Source: Dryas octopetala (taxonomy: Eukaryota; Streptophyta; Magnoliopsida; Rosales; Rosaceae). From it: a DNA stretch of 64,000 bases. The notes beneath the pieces were generated by a model. It did not search any database and had not been told where the DNA came from. It saw only the letters and a program-made list of their open reading frames with translations. The position numbers and the translations under genes were made by a program. Shown here one piece after another: positions 10,884 through 19,881 of the stretch. Location of the stretch: the NCBI GenBank assembly GCA_963921425.1, contig OY992837.1, positions 16,155,896-16,219,895 of the forward strand, read 5' to 3'. The first letter of the stretch is position 1. Each line of letters begins with the position of its first letter.

Positions 10884-13800
10884 ATGACCCGTGCTCGCAC
10901 TCGTTCGAAGACCATGGAAGCTCGCGTTTCAAAGGTAGAAGCTTCTACCACCAAGATTGAAATGGCGGTGGATGCTATTCGCGGTTTGCTGGAGGAGAAA
11001 TTTGCTCGTATCGATGCGCGATTTGAAGGCATTGATAGGCGTTTGGACTCGCCGAACAATCGTCGTGGCATTCTTGACCAGACCAATTCCGATGACGATG
11101 ACGGTGACGGTTTTCGCCATCGCCGAGAGAATGAGAGGGGCGTTCCTTTCGAGCGACGTCAACCTTTCATCAAGATGGATTTCCCAAGATTCGTTGATGG
11201 GGATGATCCAATTGCGTGGATTTTTAAGGCGGAACAGTACTTTGATTACTTTGATATTCCACCAGAGCGGAAGGTCAAAATGGTTTCTTTCCATTTGGAT
11301 CGTGAGGCGTTGCAGTGGTATCAATGGGAAGATTGTGCTACACATTGGCCGCGGTGGGAAGATTTTACGAAGGCTTTTTGCAGGGAATTTGGGTCTCATG
11401 AATTTGAGGATTGTGCAGAATCATTGTTCAAATTGCGTCAGACTGGTTCTGTGAAGGCTTACATACTAGAGTTTCGTCGATTGGCAACTCGAATCAAGGA
11501 TTTCAGTCCAACTTTTCGTCGAAGCTGTTTCATTGGGGGTCTGAAGAACGAGCTTAAACACGATGTGAAGTTGCTGAGGCCTGCTACAGTTCAAGAAGCT
11601 ATGGCTTTTGCCATGGAAATCGAGGCCAAATTGCAAGAATGCAGGTTAGTTAATTCTGTGGGATCTTTTAAGCCAAGATTACCTCTTGTGCCTGCTATGA
11701 CTCATTTAGGTCCAGCTAAACATGAAAACATGCCTAAACGAGATATGCCTATTAAGAAATTAACTCCTGAGGAAATTCAATTCAAGAAGCAGAACAATCT
11801 TTGTTTTTACTGTACTGAGAAGTTTTCTAGGGGTCACAAATGTGCTGGAAGGCAAATCTTATTGTTAGATGTGGGGTATAATAGTTCTGAGGAGGAGGAG
11901 ATTGTACAAGAATTACAGAAAATGGAGATTACTGCTTGTTGTATTACAGCTTGTGCCTTGTTTGGTACCCCTGCACCTGCTGCAATTAAAACTATGAAAG
12001 TATCTGCCTTGGTTAAAAACTGTCCTGTGGTGGTGCTGTTTGATTCAGGGAGTTCTCATAACTTCATCGATTTAGCATTGGTAAAGAAGCTTGCTTGGAA
12101 ACTGGATCAGTCTAACACCTTTGATGTTATGATAGCAGATGGTGGACAGGTTCAGAGTAGGGGTTGTTGTCCTGCCGTACCATTAACAATAGGAAATTAT
12201 ACTTACACTTCTGATATGTTTGCCTTACCATTGGGTGGCTGTGATATTGTGTTAGGTATACAATGGTTGAGAACTTTAGGGCCAGTTTTATGGGATTTTG
12301 AGAAATTGACAATGGAATTTTGGTATGAAGGTGTGCAAATTAGTTTGTCTAGTTCTAAGCCTCAACCCACACAACCCATCTCTTCTCATCAAATGCAAAG
12401 ATTGTTGCATTCAAATTGTTATGGGGCTGTCTTATATGCTGTGGAAAAGGAGGAATGTGTTAAGTTTGCAGATGATTTAGCTCACCCTCAACAGCAGGAG
12501 TTACAAGCTCTATTGGATTCCTTTTCGTCTGTGTTTGGAATACCTACCACACTACCTCCTATGCGTGAACATGACCATAGAATTCCACTTATTGCAGGTT
12601 GTAAGCCTCCAAGCATTAGACCCTATGCTTATGGCCCATTGCAGGAAACTGAAATTGAGAAGTGTGTTAGGGAACTGCTGGCTTCTGGTTTTATCAGAAA
12701 CAGTCACAGCCCTTTTTCCTCACCTGTATTGCTGGTCAAAAAGAAGGATAACACTTGGAGAATGTGCATGGATTATAGACAATTAAATGAGCTCACTATT
12801 AAGGACAAATACCCAATTCCATTGATTGATGATTTGTTGGATGAATTACATGGGGCAATGTATTTTTCTAAATTGGATTTGAGGAGTGGTTACCATCAGA
12901 TAAGAGTTCATTCTGCAGATATTGAGAAGACTGCTTTCAGGACTCATGAGGGACATTATGAATTTCTAGTAATGCCTTTTGGCTTGACCAATGCCCCTGC
13001 CACATTTCAAGGTTTAATGAATGAGATTTTCAGAGCTTGTTTGAGGCGGTTTGTTCTGGTCTTTTTTGATGATATACTAGTGTACAGCACTTCTTGGGAA
13101 GCTCACTTAAGCCATCTTAAGATTGTGTTGGGGCTGCTGCAACAACATCAACTATTTGTTAAGATGTCTAAGTGTGCATTTGGAGTCACAACTATTGAAT
13201 ATTTGGGCCATATTGTTTCTAGAGAAGGTGTTTCAGCTGACCCTTCCAAGTTGCAAGCAGTGGCAGATTGGCCTTTACCAGTTTCTGTGAAGAGTTTGCG
13301 CGGCTTTCTGGGTCTTACAGGGTATTATCGGAAATTTATTCCCGACTACGGACGATTGAGCTACCCTTTGACTCAATTGACCAAGAAAGATGGTTTTATT
13401 TGGACTCAAGAGGCTACTGATGCATTTCATAAGCTTAAAGCATTAATGCTATCCCCAAGGGTCTTAGCCTTACCAGATTTTACAAAAACTTTCATTATTG
13501 AAAGTGATGCTTCTGGCACTGGAATTGGTGCTGTGTTACAGCAGGATGGGAAACCTATTGCCTTCACCAGCAAAGCACTTGGTCCAAGGAATCAGGCTCT
13601 TTCCACATATGAAAGAGAAATGATGGCCATTGTTCATGCAATTAAAAAATGGCATCACTATCTGCAGGGTAGGCATTTTGTGATCAAAACAGATCACCAT
13701 AGCCTCAAATATTTTTTGCACCACAAGGCTCACACTCCTTGCCAACAGAAGTGGGTCACCAAATTGCTCGGTTATGATTATGAGATCCATTATAGACAAG

Positions 13801-15455
13801 GTTGTGATAACAAGGCTGCGGATGCCTTATCCCGATCCCCACTTGTTACTAGTTCTTGTTCTACAATGGCTCAGGTGCGTTGCATGGATACTGGGTCATC
13901 TGATCTAGCAGATACTAAGGCTTGTTCGGAGACTCTTGCTATTTCCTACCCTTATCATAGCTGGATGGATGATTTGAGGAGGTACAATGAAGGTGACCCT
14001 TGGATTTTGGCTAAGATGCAGCAACTTTCATCAAATAGCTCTACCCCACCAGTCCATACTCAGTCCGTTTCTGCTACTAATCATCTGCAGAAGTACCATA
14101 TTGATAATGGTCTCCTCAAATACAAGTCTCGGATAGTATTGAGTCCCACATCTGAATGGAAAGCCAAAGTTTTTCATGCTCACCATTCAGTACCAACAGC
14201 GGGTCATGCTGGTTTTCTCAAAACTTATCAGCGATTATCTAGAAGTTTTTATTGGCCGGGTATGAAGACTGATGTTAAGCAGTGGGTTGCCGAGTGCCAC
14301 ACTTGCCAGCAGCATAAGTATGAGACCTTATCCCCTGCTGGTCTACTACAGCCCTTGCCTGTGCCAGATAGAGTTTGGACTGACATTTCTATGGACTTTA
14401 TTATTGGCTTACCCCCTTGCCATGGCAAATCGGTGATCTTCGTGGTAGTTGATCGATTGAGCAAATATGCTCACTTCATTGCCTTAGCTCATCCCTATAC
14501 TGCAGCAACAGTTGCTCAGGTATTTGTGGATCATGTCTTTAAGCTCCATGGGATGCCTAGTTCTATAGTTTGTGACAGGGACCCAATTTTTGTCAGTGAT
14601 TTTTGGAGGGAATATTTCAAATTACATGATGTAGCTTTACGGATGAGTTCTGGCTATCATCCTCAAACAGATGGTCAGACAGAGGTGGTGAATAGGTGCC
14701 TGGAAACATACTTAAGGTGTTTTGCTGCGGCTCAACCAAGGAAATGGGTTCAATGGTTATCCTGGGCAGAGTTTAGCTATAATACAGCTTTCCATACTGC
14801 TACTAGGTTGACTCCATTTGAGGTGGTGTATGGACAACCCCCTCCCACTGTTACTCCCTATGAGCAAGGTACAACTAAATTTGCTGGGGTTGACAGAACT
14901 TTGGTTGCGAGAGATAGGATGCTTTCCCTTCTCAAAACTAATTTGGGGCTGGCACAGAACCGAATGAAGATTCAAGCAGATAAACATCGACGAGAAAAGG
15001 AATTCCAGATTGGTGATCGAGTGTACTTGAAATTAATTCCTTACAGATTGCAGTCACTGTCTACTCACTCCTACCATAAGCTTTTGCCTAAATTCTATGG
15101 TCCTTATGAAATCTTGGATAAGTTGGGGTCAGTAGCTTATAAACTCAATTTACCTGAGGGTTGCAAGATTCACCCTGTTTTTCATGTCTCATGTTTGAAG
15201 AAGCAGCTAGGAAATCATGTTACTCCTACACTAGCTTTACCACAGATCACTGAAGATGGCATTGTCCAAGATGAACCCTTAGCTATTTTGGAAAGGAAGT
15301 TGGTCAAGAGGGGTAATGCAGCTGGGGTGGATGTTCTGGTTCAGTGGAGACATCACTCTCCTGAGGAGGCTACATGGGAAGATTACTACGACATGAAGGC
15401 AAGATTTCCTGAATTCATTGCTCAAGCGGAAGCTGCTGCTGTGCTGGGAAGGTGA
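10884..15455 (+). CDS. Chromovirus Gag-Pol polyprotein, 1523 aa, intact
   Basis: One uninterrupted frame from the ATG just after the primer binding site. The order is Gag capsid-like region (about residues 90-260), CCHC knuckle CFYCTEKFSRGHKC (about 307-320), aspartic protease with DSGSS at 387, and reverse transcriptase with KLDLRSGYHQ and the catalytic FFDDIL (Asp 729-730). RNase H follows with ESDASGTG (Asp about 875). Integrase has an HHCC finger and catalytic triad near Asp1171, Asp1231 and Glu1267, with the standard 35-residue DE spacing. A chromodomain-like tail lies at about 1460-1505 (LVQWRHHSPEEATWEDY). Chromodomains in this family are thought to steer integration to marked chromatin. 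Every key residue I looked for is present, so the element may still be autonomous. Confidence 0.95.
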   Translation: MTRARTRSKTMEARVSKVEASTTKIEMAVDAIRGLLEEKFARIDARFEGIDRRLDSPNNRRGILDQTNSDDDDGDGFRHRRENERGVPFERRQPFIKMDFPRFVDGDDPIAWIFKAEQYFDYFDIPPERKVKMVSFHLDREALQWYQWEDCATHWPRWEDFTKAFCREFGSHEFEDCAESLFKLRQTGSVKAYILEFRRLATRIKDFSPTFRRSCFIGGLKNELKHDVKLLRPATVQEAMAFAMEIEAKLQECRLVNSVGSFKPRLPLVPAMTHLGPAKHENMPKRDMPIKKLTPEEIQFKKQNNLCFYCTEKFSRGHKCAGRQILLLDVGYNSSEEEEIVQELQKMEITACCITACALFGTPAPAAIKTMKVSALVKNCPVVVLFDSGSSHNFIDLALVKKLAWKLDQSNTFDVMIADGGQVQSRGCCPAVPLTIGNYTYTSDMFALPLGGCDIVLGIQWLRTLGPVLWDFEKLTMEFWYEGVQISLSSSKPQPTQPISSHQMQRLLHSNCYGAVLYAVEKEECVKFADDLAHPQQQELQALLDSFSSVFGIPTTLPPMREHDHRIPLIAGCKPPSIRPYAYGPLQETEIEKCVRELLASGFIRNSHSPFSSPVLLVKKKDNTWRMCMDYRQLNELTIKDKYPIPLIDDLLDELHGAMYFSKLDLRSGYHQIRVHSADIEKTAFRTHEGHYEFLVMPFGLTNAPATFQGLMNEIFRACLRRFVLVFFDDILVYSTSWEAHLSHLKIVLGLLQQHQLFVKMSKCAFGVTTIEYLGHIVSREGVSADPSKLQAVADWPLPVSVKSLRGFLGLTGYYRKFIPDYGRLSYPLTQLTKKDGFIWTQEATDAFHKLKALMLSPRVLALPDFTKTFIIESDASGTGIGAVLQQDGKPIAFTSKALGPRNQALSTYEREMMAIVHAIKKWHHYLQGRHFVIKTDHHSLKYFLHHKAHTPCQQKWVTKLLGYDYEIHYRQGCDNKAADALSRSPLVTSSCSTMAQVRCMDTGSSDLADTKACSETLAISYPYHSWMDDLRRYNEGDPWILAKMQQLSSNSSTPPVHTQSVSATNHLQKYHIDNGLLKYKSRIVLSPTSEWKAKVFHAHHSVPTAGHAGFLKTYQRLSRSFYWPGMKTDVKQWVAECHTCQQHKYETLSPAGLLQPLPVPDRVWTDISMDFIIGLPPCHGKSVIFVVVDRLSKYAHFIALAHPYTAATVAQVFVDHVFKLHGMPSSIVCDRDPIFVSDFWREYFKLHDVALRMSSGYHPQTDGQTEVVNRCLETYLRCFAAAQPRKWVQWLSWAEFSYNTAFHTATRLTPFEVVYGQPPPTVTPYEQGTTKFAGVDRTLVARDRMLSLLKTNLGLAQNRMKIQADKHRREKEFQIGDRVYLKLIPYRLQSLSTHSYHKLLPKFYGPYEILDKLGSVAYKLNLPEGCKIHPVFHVSCLKKQLGNHVTPTLALPQITEDGIVQDEPLAILERKLVKRGNAAGVDVLVQWRHHSPEEATWEDYYDMKARFPEFIAQAEAAAVLGR

Positions 15456-15560
15456 AGATGCAATTGCACTACGGCTGCTGCTGCGCTTGGACGGTGAAGA
15501 TGCAATTGCACTATGGCTGTTGCTGTGCTTGGACGTTGAAGATGCAATTGCCATTTGGAC
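15430..15560 (+). repeat. 42-bp repeats at the gag-pol 3' end
   Basis: Three imperfect copies of a unit containing GAAGATGCAATTGCACTA and GGCTGCTGCTG, starting inside the last codons and crossing the stop codon at 15453-15455. They lie in the short region between pol and the 3' LTR. Confidence 0.8.
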
Positions 15561-15625
15561 TTTCTTTTTTCTTTTTGTTGATTTTCTTGTTAATATTCGT
15601 TTACACATTCTGTAAATTTGGTTTC

Positions 15626-15639
15626 ATAGGGGAGGGTAA
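15626..15639 (+). other. Polypurine tract
   Basis: TAGGGGAGGGTAA lies directly before the 3' LTR, where plus-strand priming occurs in LTR retrotransposons. Confidence 0.8.
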
Positions 15640-15876
15640 TGATAGGACTCAAATGTAAATAGTAAACTGTTATAAACAGTTTACCATGTGGCTGCCACAT
15701 GTCATATTTTTAGTGGGTCTTGGCTATATGGTCGTTGGGCCTTTCTGTTGCAACGGCTCTGTTGCTGGTATATTACCAGAGCAGCTCTTGTGTAAAGAAC
15801 GGTTAATGAATAATGAAGTGATCTCGTTCTTGATTCTTAGTCAGTCATCTCTAAGGTAGAAACTAGGGTTCTATCA
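15640..15876 (+). repeat. 3' LTR of chromovirus
   Basis: 237 bp from TGATAGGACTC to GTTCTATCA, no visible difference from the 5' LTR, followed by the ACCGT target duplication. Confidence 0.95.
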
Positions 15877-15881
15877 ACCGT

Positions 15882-16267
15882 TGTGGAGGAAATTTTTGCC
15901 ACTGTGCTAGTTGTCCCCTTGCTCAAGGATGATGCAAAAAGATTGTCTCGAACTTATTTGGTACTGCTTCGTGATAAGCTGGTTTGGGGTCGGGATCGAG
16001 TAGTGGACAGTAACTGTTGGACAGTGGCAATGGTTTGTAATTGTTGAAAATAGGATTTTTGACTCCAAAACTTAAATTTTTGTGTTTTATGTTAATTTTA
16101 TGCTTTTTTGGACATTTATATGTATGAAAAAGACATAAGATTTATATAAGTACATTGCCTTGTTTGTTTTTGGTGTTGTTGCACAGTGAGAATAGTCACT
16201 GTTGAACATAATTGCCATTGTCACTGCTGGACAGTGGCAATTCTCCTGACGCGAAAAAAAAAATAGT
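15882..16267. other. Duplicated non-coding flank, no gene seen
   Basis: It matches copy B 27357-27741. It contains several GTGGACAGTAACTG / TTGCCACTGTCC-like direct and inverted motifs around 16000-16240 but no coding frame. The match with copy B ends in AAATAGT, exactly where the partial Tat LTR starts. Confidence 0.7.
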
Positions 16268-16909
16268 TGTTCGTATGATTAATCATCTGGGCATAACGAC
16301 AAGTCACACAAGGCTTAACATCATGTCGTTTGGGCCTAGACCCAAAAGCTAAGCCCCCGCTAGGCTCCGGCCTCCTAGGCCTTGACCTTCTAGGCTCCGG
16401 CCCCATAGGCTCCGGCCTCCTAAGCTCCGGCCCCATAGGCTCCGGCCTCCTAAGCTCCAGCCTCCTAGGCCCCGACCCGTGTCAACTCACTCGGATCCTC
16501 GAGACCGGTGACACGTGGCGCTCCTACAGTGCAAGTCATCACAAGGGACACGTGTCATCACCAGATTGGTTGACACTCTTCCAAAGGTACTATAAAAGAG
16601 GTACCTTCTTGTCACAAAAGGACAACTGAAATCATGATTATACTATTCACTCACTCTGCTCTCAGATCTCTCTGAACACTGACTTGAGCGTCGGAGGACC
16701 TTTGGCCGGCACCACACCGGTGCTCTTCCCGCTCACTTTTGTGTACCTGTGCAGGGTGCTCTGGATATCATTCTCTCTCATTCCTCACCAGTCGGACCCC
16801 AGCTGTCCGTTCCTGCCCCACTTCGACGTGTCATCCGCTCAGTGGTGGGTCAACGGGCCTACGTGGTTCGACTCGACGTTGACTGCTCTACCATATTTGG
16901 GCATCAACA
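16268..16909 (+). repeat. Tat-type LTR, lacking its first ~175 bp
   Basis: It matches the inverse of 52476-53111. It ends GCATCAACA, followed at 16910 by GTTTGGCGCCGTCTGTGGGA, the primer binding site also seen at 63685-63706. GGCTCCGGCCTCCTAGG repeats at 16350-16460 are longer than in the other LTR. Confidence 0.88.
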
Positions 16910-16982
16910 GTTTGGCGCCGTCTGTGGGAACGTTACAACTTTTCCCCATTGAATTCTCTACCCTCAGTTGAGGTGCAAAAAC

Positions 16983-17541
16983 CTTCCGAGCTTCCGAGCT
17001 CCCGGGCTTCCGAGCTTCCTAGCTTCCAAGCTTCCGAGCTTCCGAGCTTCCTAGCTTCCGAGCTTCCTAGCTTCCGAGCTTCCGAGCTTCCGAGCTTCCT
17101 AGCTTCCGAGCTTCCGAGCTTCCTAGCTTCCGAGCTTCCGAGCTTCCGAGCTCCCGAGCTTCCGAGCTCCCGAGCTTCCGAGCTTCCGAGCTTCCTAGCT
17201 TCCGAGCTTCCGAGCTCCCGAGCTTCCGGGCTTCCGAGCTTCCTAGCTTCCGAGCTTCCGAGCTTCCTAGCTTCCGAGCTTCCGAGCTTCCGAGCTTCCT
17301 AGCTTCCTAGCTTCCGAGCTTCCTAGCTTCCTAGCTTCCGAGCTTCCGAGCTTCCTAGCTTCCGAGCTTCCGAGCTCCCGAGCTCCCGAGCTCCCGAGCT
17401 TCCGAGCTTCCTAGCTTCCGAGCTTCCGGCTTCCTAGCTTCCGAGCTTCCGAGCTTCCGAGCTTCCGAGCTTCCTAGCTTCCGAGCTCCCGAGCTTCCGA
17501 GCTTCCGAGCTTCCTAGCTTCCGAGCTTCCAAGCTTCCGAG
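16983..17541. repeat. CTTCCGAG octamer array, about 70 units
   Basis: Tandem CTTCCGAG with frequent CTTCCTAG and CTCCCGAG variants. The corresponding leader in the large Tat element (63573-63645) has fewer than ten units. Because 24 is a multiple of 8, open frames arise automatically (repeating ELPSFRAS), so they do not indicate a gene. Confidence 0.93.
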
Positions 17542-17549
17542 CCCCCTCC

Positions 17550-18094
17550 GAGCTTCCGCCCCGCGCACCGCCAGCCCCAGCTCGAGCCCAGGCTTCCGCG
17601 CTGCGCACTACCTAGGCTTCCGCGCCGCGCACTACCTAGGCTTCCGCGCCGCGCACCCACCCTGGCTTTCGCGCCGCGCACCCACCCAGGCTTCCGCGCT
17701 GCGCACTACCTAGGCTTCCGCGCCGCGCACCCACCCAGGCTTCCGCGCCGCGCACCCACCCAGGCTTCCGCGCTGCGCACTACCTAGGCTTCCGCGCCGC
17801 GCACCCACCCAGGCTTCCGCGCCGCGCACCCACTGAGGCTTCCGCCCCGCGCACTACCCAGGCTTCTGCGCCGCGCACCCACTCAGGCTTCCGCGCCGTG
17901 CACCCACTCAGGCTTCCGCGCCGCGCACTACCCAGGCTTCCGCGCCGCGCACCCACCCAGGCTTCCGCGCCGCCGACACCAGCTCCCTCCGAGCTTCCGC
18001 CCCGCGCACCACTCAGGCTTCCGCCCCGCACACCCACCCAGGCTTCCGCGCCGCCGACACCAGCTCCCTCCGAGCTTCCGCCCCGCGCACTACC
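17550..18094. repeat. GC-rich ~25-bp tandem array
   Basis: About 20 imperfect units of AGGCTTCCGCGCCGCGCACC followed by CACCC or TACCT. A larger unit with CCGACACCAGCTCCCTCC occurs twice near the right end. The array begins with octamer-like CTTCCG, so it probably grew out of the preceding array. Confidence 0.9.
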
Positions 18095-18099
18095 TTATC

Positions 18100-18480
18100 G
18101 CTTTAATCAATGAAAGTCCTACCACGGACATCTTTTCATTCAAAGCGTTAATTGTGTGTACGGGCACCCGGGCCATCGGACATCCGACCCTACCCATATC
18201 AAGTACCATGCATTCAAGGGAAAATCAGTATCATACATGCATTCAAGGGAAACTAAGTACTATGCATTCAAGAAAAATTCCACAATACCATGTATTACAA
18301 GGAAGGGCATCCTACCCAATAACAGGTCGGACACCCTCAACATCATCCACATACTTAAGTACAAACTTAATACTCAAAAGAGTTTGCAATTTGGTACGGG
18401 CGACATCCGACCCGACCATATAACTCAAATAAAAATAGGGCGATGGTCCGCCCACCCCTGCCCCCGGGCCATGTTTGCTT
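18100..18480. repeat. ATGCATTCAAGGGA minisatellite and flank
   Basis: Several units with ATGCATTCAAGGGAAA separated by about 28 bp. They match the inverse of 57060-57700 of the large Tat element, where the array is longer. Confidence 0.75.
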
Positions 18481-18489
18481 CAAACATTT

Positions 18490-18811
18490 ATTTGGGATCC
18501 TCTCCCATGTCATGCTCTCCACCTGTGGATGCTCCATCATCGGGCTCTACCTCAAGGGTACCTCCCTCCGGGACGTTGGCATGCCCATCATTACTGCCAG
18601 TAGCAGACCACGCAAGCGGTCCCAGTCAAAATCAGGGCACATCTCCTCGAGCTCTAATTTGCAATCGTCAAAAGCCCATTGCATAGCCGATGTTCTACTC
18701 GTTGTCCAACTCCTGCTTGGCTTGGCTCAGCTCCTGCCGCACTGCTCCAACTCTTGCCTAGCCTGGTCTGCCTCCTTCCTGGCCTGCAGTAGCTCGGCCA
18801 GCAATGCATTG
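18490..18811 (-). pseudogene. 3' end of the Tat antisense gene, partial
   Basis: The minus strand matches the last exon of the antisense gene at 56517-57002, including the Glu/Gln/Ala-rich coiled coil (QARKEADQAR) and the LELEEMCPDFDWDR segment. The reading frame is broken after the coil. It is cut by the N gap on its 5' side. Confidence 0.75.
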
Positions 18812-19011
18812 NNNNNNNNNNNNNNNNNNNNNNNNNNNNNNNNNNNNNNNNNNNNNNNNNNNNNNNNNNNNNNNNNNNNNNNNNNNNNNNNNNNNNNNNN
18901 NNNNNNNNNNNNNNNNNNNNNNNNNNNNNNNNNNNNNNNNNNNNNNNNNNNNNNNNNNNNNNNNNNNNNNNNNNNNNNNNNNNNNNNNNNNNNNNNNNNN
19001 NNNNNNNNNNN
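18812..19011. other. Assembly gap of 200 N
   Basis: Exactly 200 undetermined bases, a conventional scaffold-gap size. It lies between copy A with its appended Tat fragment and copy B. True distance and order across it are unknown. Confidence 1.
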
Positions 19012-19492
19012 AACTGATGACTAGCTAACGAATATGCTTCGAAGCTATAGTAACTTTAACTCTCCAGTTGATGAATGCGTCTCACCTACACAAAATTGAC
19101 AATAGATTTCATTAATATAACATAATTTAAAATGTTAATATAAATAACAAAAACAAAACAAAACAAAAAGTAAGGAATAAAGGCAAAACCTCCACAAAAA
19201 GCAAAACAGTACCAAATATAGGTGCTTATGAACAACGCAAACTCCTCTAGAGTAGTTATCCAATTCTCGTACTCCCCATTATACTCTCAAAATTTTTAAA
19301 TTAATCTTTTGATATAAAGGGCTGTTTTTGACACTTAAATGGTTGAGATAAGGTAGCGAGTCATGAAGGAAGCGTGCAACTGGAATTCAGGCTTCCCATA
19401 TATGAAGATATAGATGTGAATCATTTCACATTTCTTACCAAAGTCAAGATCACAATTGGCAATATGTAAGTGTTTACAGAAATCTAAGTTAC
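19012..19492. other. Non-coding stretch after the gap
   Basis: AT-rich sequence with no convincing exon on either strand. If the APC6 gene were intact its next exon should lie here or in the gap. Confidence 0.5.
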
Positions 19493-19881
19493 CTGCTCAG
19501 CAAGCTTAAAGCTGTGGGTTCGCATGTACTCCATCCCAATGTACAAAGTTGGTAAATGGCACCTGGAATAAGAGAATATCAGACCTGTAAAAAGACAATT
19601 TATGAATAATAAGCGAATTAACGCTCAGCCAATAATAATATAAATAACATGACCATATATATCTTCTTCCTTATATTTCAAGTGGCAGACGAAAAAATTC
19701 AAGTTAACAGTCAACCATAGAGAAGAGACCGAGATATACAAATACAATAAATTACCCTGGAAACAAACGAGCAGCAGTTCGATAAGCCGACATTGCTTGA
19801 TCACCCTCATCTTTAGCAGTATAAGCATTCCCATATCCTATCCAAGCAAGTGGAAAGGTCCCATCTAGACTGGTGGCCTTG
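19493..19881 (-). pseudogene. APC6: Two exons of APC6/CDC16 (anaphase-promoting complex TPR subunit)
   Basis: On the minus strand, 19881-19756 encodes KATSLDGTFPLAWIGYGNAY and then AKDEGDQAMSAYRTAARLFPG. A GT donor follows, then an AG acceptor and a second exon (19562-19493) encoding CHLPTLYIGMEYMRTHSFKL and AEQ. Phases match across the 193-bp intron, and both exon borders are canonical. I recognise this as the TPR region of plant APC6/CDC16, a subunit of the cyclosome ubiquitin ligase. No further exon is visible down to the gap at 19011 (I looked for the FFMQAKTICPSDP exon) or upstream before 21173. It is a gene fragment, or part of a gene split by the gap. Confidence 0.8.

Larger units (their letters stand above)
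10605..15876 (+). mobile_element. Complete Ty3/gypsy chromovirus, 5272 bp
   Basis: Two 237-bp LTRs bracket a primer binding site, a single gag-pol frame and a purine-rich tract. ACCGT occurs at 10600-10604 and again at 15877-15881, a 5-bp target duplication. Copy B shows the uninterrupted site (TTCACCGTTGTGG near 27352). The LTRs look identical base for base, so the insertion is very recent and later than the A/B split. The C-terminal chromodomain makes it a chromovirus. Small size and short LTRs fit the Reina-like group, which is inference from size only. Confidence 0.95.
1..16267. repeat. Copy A of a large direct duplication
   Basis: Base 1 aligns with base 19998, and the match continues to 16267 against 27741, interrupted only by insertions. 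By eye the shared parts differ at a few percent of positions or less. A-specific material is a hAT fragment (about 1049-3035), an expanded GGCAGA tract (4128-4268), a foldback element (6822-8093) and an LTR retrotransposon (10605-15876). The match stops abruptly at 16267, where a partial Tat-type LTR begins. Copy A must extend left of the window, because the match is already complete at base 1. The first 1 kb holds no recognisable gene. Whether this is a true duplication or an uncollapsed second haplotype cannot be decided from sequence alone. Confidence 0.93.
16268..18811 (+). mobile_element. Partial Tat-lineage element lacking gag-pol
   Basis: The order is a 5'-truncated LTR (16268-16909), primer binding site (from 16910), octamer array, GC-rich array, then sequence matching the inverse of 56560-57700 of the large Tat element, up to the N gap. 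In that element the stretch between leader and this point holds gag, protease, reverse transcriptase, RNase H and integrase. Here all of it is missing and arrays stand in its place. The element starts about 175 bp inside the LTR and is cut on the right by the gap, so its true ends are not visible. Confidence 0.85.

Noticed and set aside
16949-17302. 117-codon frame with repeating ELPSFRAS
   Set aside because: An 8-bp repeat automatically yields a stop-free periodic frame; it sits in a retrotransposon leader.
16983-18094. CRISPR-like regular repeats
   Set aside because: Units are contiguous with no unique spacers, in a plant retrotransposon.
17780-18113. Overlapping frames in the GC-rich array
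   Set aside because: These are products of tandem repeats without stops, with no conserved start or domain.
18443-19024. 193-codon frame entering the N gap
   Set aside because: It consists largely of undetermined bases and runs antisense to the real remnant of the Tat antisense gene.
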